From Agrilactobacillus fermenti (GTDB lineage Bacteria; Bacillota; Bacilli; Lactobacillales; Lactobacillaceae), in contig NZ_JACGCJ010000002.1 of NCBI RefSeq assembly GCF_021030645.1, positions 1 through 64,000 on the forward strand: a stretch of 64,000 nt of DNA, written 5' to 3'. A program made the translations under genes and the position numbers. Below the pieces are notes generated by a model, which did not search any database, was not told the origin of the DNA, and saw only the letters and a list, made by a program, of their open reading frames with translations. Positions 49,122-57,633 of this stretch are shown here, in pieces. Positions within the stretch are counted from its first letter, which is position 1. Every line of letters starts with the position of its first letter.

Positions 49122-50057
49122 TCACATATTTAATTCTGCAATATATGCTTCGATCTTATCCTGCCATCGCCGCACTTGCAAGTGTACCTTATCGCCTGTA
49201 TCAGCGGTTTGTCCCTCATACTTAAGCAATAATTCATCTAGCCAAACAGCAGGCGCTTGCACGACTTCATCTGCAAATGGATACAAAAGTATAAATTGTA
49301 GATCTAACTCTTGTTGTATCTGTAACAAAATAATGGGATCATCTAGCGCCATATTCGTTAATTGTGTCCAGACGGTTTGATAACTTATGACCCGAAAATC
49401 ACTTGGTAAAGTCGCCAAATCAACTGTTTTCACTTGTCCAAACCAGTTAAATGCCAGTTTTTGTTTAACAGCCAAAGGTGCAATGTAACTCAAAAGCTCG
49501 CTTTTATAAAGTGGATTAATCCAATCATTTTGCAGTACAACTGTTAATGCCTGCAAATAAACCGCTAGTGGTAATCGCTTGATTTCAGCAATAATATGCA
49601 GTTGTTCTGCTGGAGTTGCATTGACTAATGCATAGACCTGCCGCAGCTTTGCCTGCATCTGGACTTCATGACGCATCATTTTTTGTTCCTGCATTTGAAT
49701 ATAAGCCGTCAAAACATTAATCAGTTTAGCCGTCCGAAGATTTTTTAAATCACGGCGCGCCAAGATAAAGTCTCGATGTTTTACTAATAGTTGTAAATAA
49801 TAGAATGTGCATTCTGAACCATGCTGCAAATATTCTTCAGAATATTCCTTCGTTAAAGCTAATGCTTCACCAAATTCGCCCATTTTGCTTAACAAAATTG
49901 AAAGTAAGTAATTCAATGAAAATGTTGGCCGCAATTCATAAGCTTGATAATAACATTCATACGCCCGATGCCACTTTGATTCATCAAAAAAATGGTTGCC
50001 TTGATCAATTAAAGTTTCAAAGTTCTTAGGAAACTTAATGACATTATCCTTTGGCAT
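49122..50057 (-). CDS. tetratricopeptide-repeat protein of unknown function
   Basis: A 311-residue soluble, helical protein. The first 120 residues contain two or three TPR-like units (WHRAYECYYQAYELRPTFSL is the clearest); the rest is Leu- and Gln-rich helices without a named domain. It follows the RNase J2-like gene by 32 bases on the same strand, so it may act with it or simply share the transcript. I do not recognise the family further. AGGGG precedes the ATG. Confidence 0.75.
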   Translation of the reverse strand: MPKDNVIKFPKNFETLIDQGNHFFDESKWHRAYECYYQAYELRPTFSLNYLLSILLSKMGEFGEALALTKEYSEEYLQHGSECTFYYLQLLVKHRDFILARRDLKNLRTAKLINVLTAYIQMQEQKMMRHEVQMQAKLRQVYALVNATPAEQLHIIAEIKRLPLAVYLQALTVVLQNDWINPLYKSELLSYIAPLAVKQKLAFNWFGQVKTVDLATLPSDFRVISYQTVWTQLTNMALDDPIILLQIQQELDLQFILLYPFADEVVQAPAVWLDELLLKYEGQTADTGDKVHLQVRRWQDKIEAYIAELNM

Positions 50058-50089
50058 TGAATGCGCCCCTCACATAAAAGTCGTCAGTA

Positions 50090-51808
50090 TCACTGATTTG
50101 AAGCTCGTTTTGCACGACTATGATTCTGTGAACGAATTTTATTTTGGTTGACCTCCATAATGACTGGCAAAATTACTGGATGCCGATGTGTCTGTTCGTA
50201 CAAGAATTTACCGAGATCTTCTCGTACATCTTGTTTTAAGGTACTCCAATCGAATTCTTTATTATCTAAATTATTCTGGATTGTTTGGCTCACAATTTCA
50301 ATACTCTCAGCCATTAAATCTCGATTTGCTTTAATATAAACAAACCCACGTGTAATCACCTTAGGCTTGGCTACAATCTTTTTATTTTTACGATCAATCG
50401 TTACTACTGCCACAAAGATCCCATCTTCTGAAAGGACTTTGCGGTCACGCAAAACAATATTGCCAATATCGCCAACACCACTACCATCGATCATAACATT
50501 GCCGGCATCAACCGATTGCCCTAGATTAATCCCCGCTTCTGTCAATGAGAGAACATCCCCATTTTGGGCTAAAAAGATATTTTTATAAGGTAACCCAGTT
50601 TCATGAGCAATTTCGGCATGAGCATCCATTAGGCGGTATTCACCTTGAACTGGTAGTAAATTTTTTGGATGCAACAAATTGATCATCAATTGTAGATCAT
50701 TCTTATTTGCATGTCCTGAGGCATGTAAATCGTCAGAAATAGCCTTTACTTCACCACCAGCACGATAAATCATATCTTTTGTGCGGGCAACATTCGTTTC
50801 CATAGCATAGGAAGGTGTTGTCGTAATAAATACTAGATCTCCTTCGTGGATACGGACATTTCGATTACGTTTCTGAGCCATTTTTTGTAGCGCTTTGAGT
50901 GGTTCACCCATGCGCCCAGTTTCTAGAATGACGAGCTGGCTATCTTCGTACTTTTTCATATCTTTGATCGGCACTAAAATATCTTTAGCTGGAAACTCTA
51001 AATAGTGTAATCGCATAGCCGTCCGAACGATCCGTTCCAGATCACGACCAGTTAAGACCACCTTACGTCCGGTTTTATAAGCAGCATTAATTACCTGCTG
51101 AATGCGAACGATATTTGAAGCTACGGAAGCCACAATAATTCGACCGTCATGAAAATTAAAAGTTTCTTCCACATAACGAGAAATTTCCAATTCACTGACA
51201 CTTGGTCCCATTGACTCAGCACTTGCAGAATCACTTAACAGCAAAGCAACCTCCTGCTTGCCAATTTCTGATAAGCGCGCAAAATCTGTTTGATACATAG
51301 GCATTGCCGATTGGTCAAATTTAAAATCACCAGTATAGACGATTTGACCCAAGCTCGTTTTAATAACTATCCCAAAAGAACCTGGAATTGAGTGAGTAGT
51401 TTTAAAGAAAGATACAGTTGCTTGTTCAAAGTCGATTGCCGTTTTCTCATTGACAACATGAAAATCATTAAATTTCTTTGTTAACGGGTCGCGTTCTGTA
51501 TTGATTTTTGCTAACTCAACAGTCAACTTGGACCCAAAAACAGGAATATCACGATCTTTTAAGAAATAAGGTAACGCGCCAATCGCATCTGCATGTCCAT
51601 GTGTTAAAAAGATACCAACAACCTTATCGATATTCTCTTCTAAGTAACTAAAATCAGGTATGACCACATCAATTCCTAAAAGTTCATTTTCAGGATATTT
51701 CAGGCCACAATCAAGCACAAAAATCTCATTATCAATTTCAACGGCGTACATATTTTTACCATTTTCACGCAATCCGCCAAAAGGGATAACTTTAATTGTT
51801 TGACTCAT
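50090..51808 (-). CDS. rnjB: ribonuclease J2-like protein
   Basis: Metallo-beta-lactamase/beta-CASP nuclease family, 572 residues. All RNase J segments are present (GGLRENGKNMY, TGDFKFD, SDSASAE, SGHA, C-terminal domain). The zinc motif is HGHADAIG (His70, His72, Asp74, then Ala75), lacking the last His of HxHxDH, and the later HGEYR motif reads VQGEYR. These changes mark the RNase J2 side of the family, whose members have weak or no nuclease activity and support RNase J1. Operon asd-dapA-rnjB-TPR, 21 bases after dapA. Confidence 0.9.
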   Translation of the reverse strand: MSQTIKVIPFGGLRENGKNMYAVEIDNEIFVLDCGLKYPENELLGIDVVIPDFSYLEENIDKVVGIFLTHGHADAIGALPYFLKDRDIPVFGSKLTVELAKINTERDPLTKKFNDFHVVNEKTAIDFEQATVSFFKTTHSIPGSFGIVIKTSLGQIVYTGDFKFDQSAMPMYQTDFARLSEIGKQEVALLLSDSASAESMGPSVSELEISRYVEETFNFHDGRIIVASVASNIVRIQQVINAAYKTGRKVVLTGRDLERIVRTAMRLHYLEFPAKDILVPIKDMKKYEDSQLVILETGRMGEPLKALQKMAQKRNRNVRIHEGDLVFITTTPSYAMETNVARTKDMIYRAGGEVKAISDDLHASGHANKNDLQLMINLLHPKNLLPVQGEYRLMDAHAEIAHETGLPYKNIFLAQNGDVLSLTEAGINLGQSVDAGNVMIDGSGVGDIGNIVLRDRKVLSEDGIFVAVVTIDRKNKKIVAKPKVITRGFVYIKANRDLMAESIEIVSQTIQNNLDNKEFDWSTLKQDVREDLGKFLYEQTHRHPVILPVIMEVNQNKIRSQNHSRAKRASNQ

Positions 51809-51829
51809 CTCTTCACCTCTTTAATCATA

Positions 51830-52723
51830 TTAATTATCTAAAATTTGTTTAATTGTTTCAAACTCCGCTGCACTAGGCATCACCAAGGGTAGCCGCACAC
51901 CGCCCACTGGTAACTGATTCACATTTAACATAGCTTTAGTGGCACTTGGCGAAGGCGTCGAAAAAAGTGCCTTTATTTTGGGATCCAAACTAATTTGAAT
52001 TTTGGCAGCATCTTGGACTTTTCCTAAGGCAATTAGGCGATACATGCGTGCGATTGCTTCACCATATAAATGACTTGCTACTGAAACCACGCCTTGCGCA
52101 CCCATAGCTTTAGCTGCAAAGGCAAAATTATCTTCACCGCTATACACAGCAAAATCAGTATCACTTGTCCCATTGACTAAAGCACCTAAATTAGTGATAC
52201 CCGTACAATCTTTAACACCGATAACATGTTCAAAGGTTGCTAATTTCAAAATTGTCGCCACAGCCATAGTGACACCAGTTCGACTTGGAATATTATAAAT
52301 CAAAAATGGCAGTTTACCTTGTGTCGCAACAGCGGCAAAATGGGCATATAGTCCCGCTTGATTTGGCCGATTATAGTAAGGTACCACAACTAGAGCCGCA
52401 TCAATACCCTTAATTTCCGCGACTTCATTCATAAATGTAATTGTTTCTTGGGTATTGTTACTGCCTACATTAGCAATGACTGGAACACGGCCTTGGTTGA
52501 TTGCTACCGTTGCTTGATACAAGCTTAATTTTTCATCATGAGACAGTGTTGGCCCTTCACCCGTCGTTGCGCCAATCAATAACGCTTCTGTTCCCGTTGC
52601 CAACAAATGCTCGATTAACGCCCGTAACCGTTCTTGGTCAATGTGTTCATTGCGGTCATCAAACGGTGTGACCATTGCAGTGATAACTGATACATCATCT
52701 AACAGCAAATTCATAACCCCCAC
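51830..52723 (-). CDS. dapA: 4-hydroxy-tetrahydrodipicolinate synthase
   Basis: Condenses pyruvate with aspartate semialdehyde, the first step of the diaminopimelate/lysine branch. The TIM barrel has TTGEGPTLS (substrate Thr), YNIPSRTG (Tyr) and GVKDCTG with the Schiff-base Lys. About 297 residues. The first possible start, a GTG, overlaps the asd stop by one base; an ATG three codons on lacks spacing for a ribosome-binding site. Coupled to asd. Confidence 0.95.
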   Translation of the reverse strand: MGVMNLLLDDVSVITAMVTPFDDRNEHIDQERLRALIEHLLATGTEALLIGATTGEGPTLSHDEKLSLYQATVAINQGRVPVIANVGSNNTQETITFMNEVAEIKGIDAALVVVPYYNRPNQAGLYAHFAAVATQGKLPFLIYNIPSRTGVTMAVATILKLATFEHVIGVKDCTGITNLGALVNGTSDTDFAVYSGEDNFAFAAKAMGAQGVVSVASHLYGEAIARMYRLIALGKVQDAAKIQISLDPKIKALFSTPSPSATKAMLNVNQLPVGGVRLPLVMPSAAEFETIKQILDN

Positions 52724-53775
52724 TAATCTTGGACATGTAATAGATTCATTTCATGCAAGGTCTCGGCAATTTCAAGCGAATTCCAGGCAGCACCCTTTAA
52801 CAGATTATCTGAAACCACATACATATGGAATGACCCTTGGTTATCCATGTCCCGACGAATACGCCCGACAAAAGTGTCTTTTTTGCCCTCGGCATTAATT
52901 GGCTGCGGATAAACTTGGTGTTTCGGGTCATCTTCCACAACGACACCAGGGGCGGTCTTCAAAACAGCTCGGATATCATCAGGTGTTGCTGAACGATCCG
53001 TTGTTGTAAAATAAACAGTTTCCGAATGACTGACGACAATAGGCACACGCACACAAGTAGCTGTTACTTTCAAATCATTGTCTTCCATGATTTTACGTGT
53101 CTCATTGATCATTTTCCACTCTTCATGAGTATAGTCTTCATCTTCAAACACATCGATTTGAGCTAACGTATTGAAAGCAATCTGGTAATGCTTTTCATCG
53201 CCGCTAACTGGTAGTATTTTAGGTTCAACCGGTTCATGGTTTAACACTTGTTGGGCCTCAGTCATCAATTCATTAATAGCACTTTGACCAGCTCCAGATA
53301 CGGCTTGATAGGTAGAGCAAATCACTTGATCTAACCCAAATTTCTGCCGAACAGGTTCCAGAGCAACGACCATTTGAATGGTCGAACAATTTGGATTAGC
53401 AATGATGCCATGATGGCGTTTCAAAGCTTGTGGGTTGACTTCAGGTACAACTAAAGGTACCTCGGGGTCCATTCGAAAGTGACTTGTATTATCAACCACA
53501 ACAGCACCATGTTTGACAGCTTCTGGTGCAAACTTCGCTGAAACAGAACCACCAGCTGAGAATAATGCTAAATCAACACCTTCAAATGAATCAGGTGTTG
53601 TCTCTTCTACTGTAAGCATCTGGTCTTTAAACTTGAGTTGCTTGCCTGCAGAACGTTTAGACGCCAATAGTTTCACTGAATTGATTGGTAATTTTGTTTC
53701 GTATTCCAACAATTGAATAAACCGTGATCCTACAGCACCAGTTGCGCCGACAATAGCTACATTATAACCAGACAT
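52723..53775 (-). CDS. asd: aspartate-semialdehyde dehydrogenase
   Basis: Reduces aspartyl phosphate to aspartate semialdehyde. 350 residues: [11 protein letters not shown] nucleotide site, [11 protein letters not shown] with the active-site Cys, and the later acid-base His in the MHNxxRK-type region of the Gram-positive class. Start at ATG 53775 with GAGAGG upstream; extension to 53793 is not needed. It supplies dapA immediately downstream. The 228 bases before it contain no riboswitch that I can recognise. Confidence 0.95.
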   Translation of the reverse strand: MSGYNVAIVGATGAVGSRFIQLLEYETKLPINSVKLLASKRSAGKQLKFKDQMLTVEETTPDSFEGVDLALFSAGGSVSAKFAPEAVKHGAVVVDNTSHFRMDPEVPLVVPEVNPQALKRHHGIIANPNCSTIQMVVALEPVRQKFGLDQVICSTYQAVSGAGQSAINELMTEAQQVLNHEPVEPKILPVSGDEKHYQIAFNTLAQIDVFEDEDYTHEEWKMINETRKIMEDNDLKVTATCVRVPIVVSHSETVYFTTTDRSATPDDIRAVLKTAPGVVVEDDPKHQVYPQPINAEGKKDTFVGRIRRDMDNQGSFHMYVVSDNLLKGAAWNSLEIAETLHEMNLLHVQD

Positions 53776-54003
53776 ATTTAAAACCTCTCTCAAAATAAAT
53801 TAGATTCTTTTAATGTTTTTAAGTCTACCACGAATCAATAAAAAAATACACAGCCGCTAGTTTGCTTAAATCCTTGCTTTTGCAAACGAAAATCATTAAA
53901 AATATCTTAATCATTTGATTGACATGCATCAAAATGAAAACCAATATAACCGTACTGATAATTAAAACTCGAAATGTGCTTGAATGAATCACTTTATCAA
54001 TAA

Positions 54004-55602
54004 TTAGATAGATATTGCCTGCTTAACCAACTCTAGTAGTGCTAATTGCGCTTGCCTAGCCTGCATGATAACTTTGGTTAATTCAGGTTGAGCCATAACT
54101 ATTGGCTGACCTATCATTTGGAAAGCTGTTAGTGCTTGTTTTGTTCCGGCAATTTCTAAGCGGCTCTCACTAAAACGCTGTTCCAAGTTACTTATATCCG
54201 TCAGCACAACTATTTTCCCTTGGTGCTGGACAAGTCCCATTGTGACACTAACAACAGCTGAATCAACCAAGGCTCCTGTAGCTAATAGGGCTAACATCGC
54301 AGCATTCGTACTGGCGGAGAGGATACTGCCATCTCGATCTAGAATTTCTAAATCCAAGTTCAACCGCTGCAAGTGATCCGCTTGAGGCAGCCATACCTGA
54401 GTTAGCGCATTTCGAATGTACTGATGATCTAACCAATCTATTTGCTGTGTAACTTGAAAGTCATCATTGCTTTCTCCCCTAATAGGTAAGAAATGTGTAT
54501 TGATTTGTATCGCTGCTTTTACGTCATTTGACTTTATCTTTGCAGACCGTAAAGCTGCTAAAATTTGAGTTTTACCCTGCTGCAACAAACTAGAACCAGT
54601 GGCTGTTGATAACATGTTTAATTGCACTGATAACGGCCGTAACGCATCTAGTGCACGCCCAGCAACTCGAATATTTTTATCTAATAATAATTGACGCGTC
54701 ATTGCTTGTTCTAACTCAGCAAGATATTTTAAAACCAACGCTTGCGTATTGGTTTCCACCCTCATACTCGTTTTAAAATAATTCAATGCTGATGTTTTGA
54801 TTGTTTTAATTTTTGCAGCTCGTGTTGCTGAATTTGTGGTTGTTAGTGTGGCCAGCATCTGTTTACGATACAACTTAAAAATTTCTGATTTTAAAGTGTC
54901 CGCAATGGCCGTTTTTTTAAACTCTAATTTAGACTTCCCAATAGTCGCAATAATTTTAGCTTGAAATTTATTGATCCTTCTAATTTCGTCTAAAGCAAAC
55001 ATCAAACCTTGGCTGAGTGTCTTTTCAGACATTGATTTACCAGTTGCATTCACAAAACTTAATCCTTGATCTGTACCAGCCACTAAAGCATACATTTCAG
55101 CTTGTTGCCGCTGAATCGATGTTGGATTTAAAATGACCGTATTGTCGTCTAGCTGAGCAACTGCAACACTCGCGATTGGTCCTAAAAATGGTATGTCAGA
55201 GATACCTAATGCTAAGGCACTACCCAGTAGCGCCGCTAAAAATGGTGCACAGTCAGCATCATAACTCAAAACTGTATTTGTAATTTGTATATCTTGATTA
55301 GCTTTTTTTGGTAAAAGCGGCTCTAAAATTTGTTTGATTCTATGTGCCGCTAGTTTTGGTTGTATTTCATTAACCGCTGCATCAACGCCGAGCTCCGGAG
55401 TTACAAGTGAACTTAATCGATATTGAACTTCTAAAGATAAGGCTTCACCTTGCCCCGTTTCCTCACCGTTAATAACTGTACTTAGAACAACCGTGTCGCC
55501 ATAGCGGATCAAAACACTCCCATCTGTTTGTGTTGCCAATCCGCCAATTTCAATTGTAACTGGCATCTGATCAAATCGCATTTTAAAAACATGTTTGCTC
55601 AC
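54004..55602 (-). CDS. degenerate polynucleotide phosphorylase homologue (catalytic sites and KH-S1 lost)
   Basis: A 532-residue frame at the usual pnp position next to rpsO. It aligns with both RNase PH-like core domains of PNPase: N-terminal KHVFKMRF...IRYGDTVVLST, the DIPFLGPIASVAVAQ segment, then IRVAGRALDALRPLS, GSSLLQQGKTQ and LTDI...IAGTKQALTAFQM. However, the FFRR/GGFIKREGR RNA loop is missing, RREIGHG is IDWLDHQ, the phosphate-binding GSSS is GSIL (425-428), and the catalytic block 468-487 has Gln475, Arg481 and Glu483 where Asp, Asp and Lys are expected. KH and S1 domains are absent (usual length about 700). Start GTG after a GGGGG site. No frameshift or stop. It cannot be an ordinary phosphorylase; scaffold role or slow decay are possible. 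Confidence 0.88.
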   Translation of the reverse strand: MSKHVFKMRFDQMPVTIEIGGLATQTDGSVLIRYGDTVVLSTVINGEETGQGEALSLEVQYRLSSLVTPELGVDAAVNEIQPKLAAHRIKQILEPLLPKKANQDIQITNTVLSYDADCAPFLAALLGSALALGISDIPFLGPIASVAVAQLDDNTVILNPTSIQRQQAEMYALVAGTDQGLSFVNATGKSMSEKTLSQGLMFALDEIRRINKFQAKIIATIGKSKLEFKKTAIADTLKSEIFKLYRKQMLATLTTTNSATRAAKIKTIKTSALNYFKTSMRVETNTQALVLKYLAELEQAMTRQLLLDKNIRVAGRALDALRPLSVQLNMLSTATGSSLLQQGKTQILAALRSAKIKSNDVKAAIQINTHFLPIRGESNDDFQVTQQIDWLDHQYIRNALTQVWLPQADHLQRLNLDLEILDRDGSILSASTNAAMLALLATGALVDSAVVSVTMGLVQHQGKIVVLTDISNLEQRFSESRLEIAGTKQALTAFQMIGQPIVMAQPELTKVIMQARQAQLALLELVKQAISI

Positions 55603-55631
55603 AATTCGCCAGCCCCCATTTCTATATTAAA

Positions 55632-55664
55632 AAAACAGCGAGATCAATTTCTGATCCCACTGTT
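55632..55664 (-). terminator. terminator after rpsO
   Basis: ACAGTGGGATCA/TGATCTCGCTGT stem followed by seven T, directly after rpsO and only some 30 bases before the PNPase-like start. Confidence 0.9.
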
Positions 55665-55670
55665 CTAGAA

Positions 55671-55940
55671 TTAACGACGTAAGCCTAAGCTCTTGATCAA
55701 TTCACGATAACGTACAATGTCCTTGTTTCTCAAGTATGCTTGTAAGTTGCGACGATGACCAATTTTCTTAGTTAAACCAACATATGAATGGTGGTCCTTC
55801 TTGTGTAAACGCATATGCTCTGTCAAAGCATTGATCTCAGCAGTCAATACTGCAATTTGTACCTCTGCAGAACCAGTGTCGCCTTCATGACGCGCATATT
55901 TCTTGATGATCTCATTTTTTTGTTCTTGTGTAATTGCCAA
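55671..55940 (-). CDS. rpsO: 30S ribosomal protein S15
   Basis: Primary 16S rRNA-binding protein of 89 residues: [20 protein letters not shown] start and [19 protein letters not shown] core, as in all S15 proteins. The frame opens with a GTG at 55949, which is part of the GAGAGGG ribosome-binding site; a TTG at 55940 gives the canonical length and is correctly spaced. Unusual start codon for a ribosomal protein gene. Followed by a strong terminator. Confidence 0.96.
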   Translation of the reverse strand: MAITQEQKNEIIKKYARHEGDTGSAEVQIAVLTAEINALTEHMRLHKKDHHSYVGLTKKIGHRRNLQAYLRNKDIVRYRELIKSLGLRR

Positions 55941-56103
55941 ATCTATCACCCTCTCAAACGTTATTCGCGGTTATCTTGGTAAAACGTTGGTGATTCGTCA
56001 AACTAAGATACCGTAGCAATAAACACATCTACTATAATAATCAAAATTTCTTCAAAACACAAGTTTTATTCATATCAAGTAAAAATACTTTACAAGTTTG
56101 TTA

Positions 56104-56132
56104 TTGCATTAAAACTAACAATTCTGTATAAT
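56104..56132 (+). promoter_or_regulatory. promoter of rpsT
   Basis: TTGCAT and a perfect TATAAT with 17 bases between, 55 bases before the rpsT start. Confidence 0.85.
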
Positions 56133-56187
56133 AACTTCGTTACGTATTAATGAGTATTCGTAAATAATCTTACTCGGAGGTGTCAAT

Positions 56188-56439
56188 ATGCCACAAATCA
56201 AATCTGCTATTAAACGCGTTGAAACAAACCACAAAGCAAACTTAAGAAATACAGCACAAAAAAGTGCGATGCGTACAGCTATCAAAAAATATGAAGCTGC
56301 TGCAGCTAATAATGGTGAAGATCGCGATGCTTTGTTCACAAAAGCTGTTAGTGCCGTTGACAAAGCTGCATCTAAGGGCTTGATTCACGCTAATAAAGCT
56401 GCTAATACAAAATCACGTCTTGCAAAATTAGCAAAATAA
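56188..56439 (+). CDS. rpsT: 30S ribosomal protein S20
   Basis: Helical 16S rRNA-binding protein of 83 residues: [20 protein letters not shown] start with [14 protein letters not shown], and C-terminal [16 protein letters not shown]. Standard length. GGAGGTG precedes the ATG by five bases. It is the only plus-strand gene of this end of the window, with its own promoter and terminator, convergent with holA as in other Firmicutes. Confidence 0.97.
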   Translation: MPQIKSAIKRVETNHKANLRNTAQKSAMRTAIKKYEAAAANNGEDRDALFTKAVSAVDKAASKGLIHANKAANTKSRLAKLAK

Positions 56440-56450
56440 TTGATAAGATT

Positions 56451-56474
56451 GACTCGCAATCGTCGAGTCTTTTT
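56451..56474 (+). terminator. terminator after rpsT
   Basis: GACTCG-CAATCGT-CGAGTC followed by seven T. Confidence 0.9.
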
Positions 56475-56487
56475 TATTTAAAAAAAT

Positions 56488-56547
56488 AAGGGCCATTTGT
56501 CATTGACTAATGTATGTAAATCACTAGTTAATGACAAATGGCCCTTT
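56488..56547. terminator. long hairpin between rpsT and holA
   Basis: AAGGGCCATTTGTCATTGACTA pairs with TAGTTAATGACAAATGGCCCTT; A/T runs flank both sides, so it can end holA (minus) and back up rpsT (plus). Confidence 0.85.
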
Positions 56548-56551
56548 TCAA

Positions 56552-57592
56552 TTATTGCTTAACTGGATCTGCAAATTTTAACATAAATAATTCGAATAGC
56601 AATTGCTTATCTATTTGTGCAGATTTCATCTTATAATCATTCTCTTCCAAGCCTAGAAAAGCCCGCTTTAAATCTTTCATGGAAAAATGGCGCGCTGTTT
56701 GCAATGCAAGTTTAATGCGATAAGGGTGAACTTTCAAAACTTGGGTTAAATCTCCTTGCGTTAAGCCCTTCTTTGTTAAGATCTTGACTTGCATTAATAA
56801 TCGAAACTGCGTTAACAAAATACTATTAATTTTAATTGGTTCTTCTTTATTCAATAATAAGTCGTGATAAAGTTCCAATGCTTGTGTGACATTTTTATGC
56901 AACACGTAATCTACCAAATCAAAAATATTATTTTCCAATGTTGGTGCAACAAGATCTTCAACCATCGGTAGCGTGATCTGTTTATCGCTTGCCGTGATAA
57001 ACAACTTCTCTAAATTATCAATAATATTAGAAAAATCACCGTCTGAACGCTGTAATAGCAGTGTTCTTGCTTCTGCATTAATTTGAAAACCATGTTGGCT
57101 GAGATAATTATCCAGAGTGCTTTCGACTTGTCGTGCCTCGATCTTTTGAACATCAACGACCTGTGCATGTTTCATTAATAACTTAGCAATCTTCTTACGG
57201 CCGTCTAGTTTATGTGTATGTGCAAAAATGACGAGTATTGTTGATGGTGTTGGTTTTTTCAAGTAACGTTCTAAAATAGATACATCCTGCTCGACCGTTG
57301 CCTTAATATTTTCAGACATTGCAAAGAAAGGCCGCGTTAAAAATACAAGTCGATGGTCACCAAAGAAAGGCACTGATGAGGCATCGTCGATTGCACTACC
57401 TAAAGAATCATTTGTAAGATCATATTGAGCAAAATTCATTGAACGCTCTTCGGGGCGTAACACACCATGAAAAGCAGACACTACTTGATTGATCAAGTGG
57501 TCTTCAGTCCCCAGAACTAAATAAAGCGAGCCAGCTTGGTGCTGTTTTATCTGTTTATTTAAGGCATCGACTTTTATCATTGTACTTGCCAA
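56552..57592 (-). CDS. holA: DNA polymerase III subunit delta
   Basis: Clamp-loader subunit that opens the beta clamp. 346 residues with the delta-family AAA-like fold: LYLVLGTEDHLI near residue 20, FFGDHRLVFL, and the helical C-terminal collar (LLLQRSDGDFSNIIDNLEKL). No Walker motif is expected. The TTG at 57592 has GGAGGT eleven bases upstream, while the ATG four codons on is too far from it, so the TTG is preferred. Follows comEC by 41 bases, as usual. Confidence 0.93.
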   Translation of the reverse strand: MASTMIKVDALNKQIKQHQAGSLYLVLGTEDHLINQVVSAFHGVLRPEERSMNFAQYDLTNDSLGSAIDDASSVPFFGDHRLVFLTRPFFAMSENIKATVEQDVSILERYLKKPTPSTILVIFAHTHKLDGRKKIAKLLMKHAQVVDVQKIEARQVESTLDNYLSQHGFQINAEARTLLLQRSDGDFSNIIDNLEKLFITASDKQITLPMVEDLVAPTLENNIFDLVDYVLHKNVTQALELYHDLLLNKEEPIKINSILLTQFRLLMQVKILTKKGLTQGDLTQVLKVHPYRIKLALQTARHFSMKDLKRAFLGLEENDYKMKSAQIDKQLLFELFMLKFADPVKQ

Positions 57593-57633
57593 ATTGATTA
57601 GAAACCTCCATTTAAAATAAATATTGAATGCGA

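Noticed and set aside
53930-53960. TTGACA on the plus strand downstream of the PNPase-like gene
   Set aside because: The only -10-like sequence is 20 bases away and no plus-strand gene follows.
53776-54003. Possible lysine riboswitch or KH-S1 remnant before asd
   Set aside because: No lysine aptamer blocks and no in-frame KH or S1 signatures could be read on the minus strand.
55950-56100. Promoter for rpsO
   Set aside because: A TATAGT-like -10 is present but no -35 at an acceptable distance; not strong enough to list.
56115-56363. 82-codon minus-strand frame opposite rpsT
   Set aside because: Covers the rpsT promoter and gene in antisense; rpsT is a certain ribosomal protein gene.
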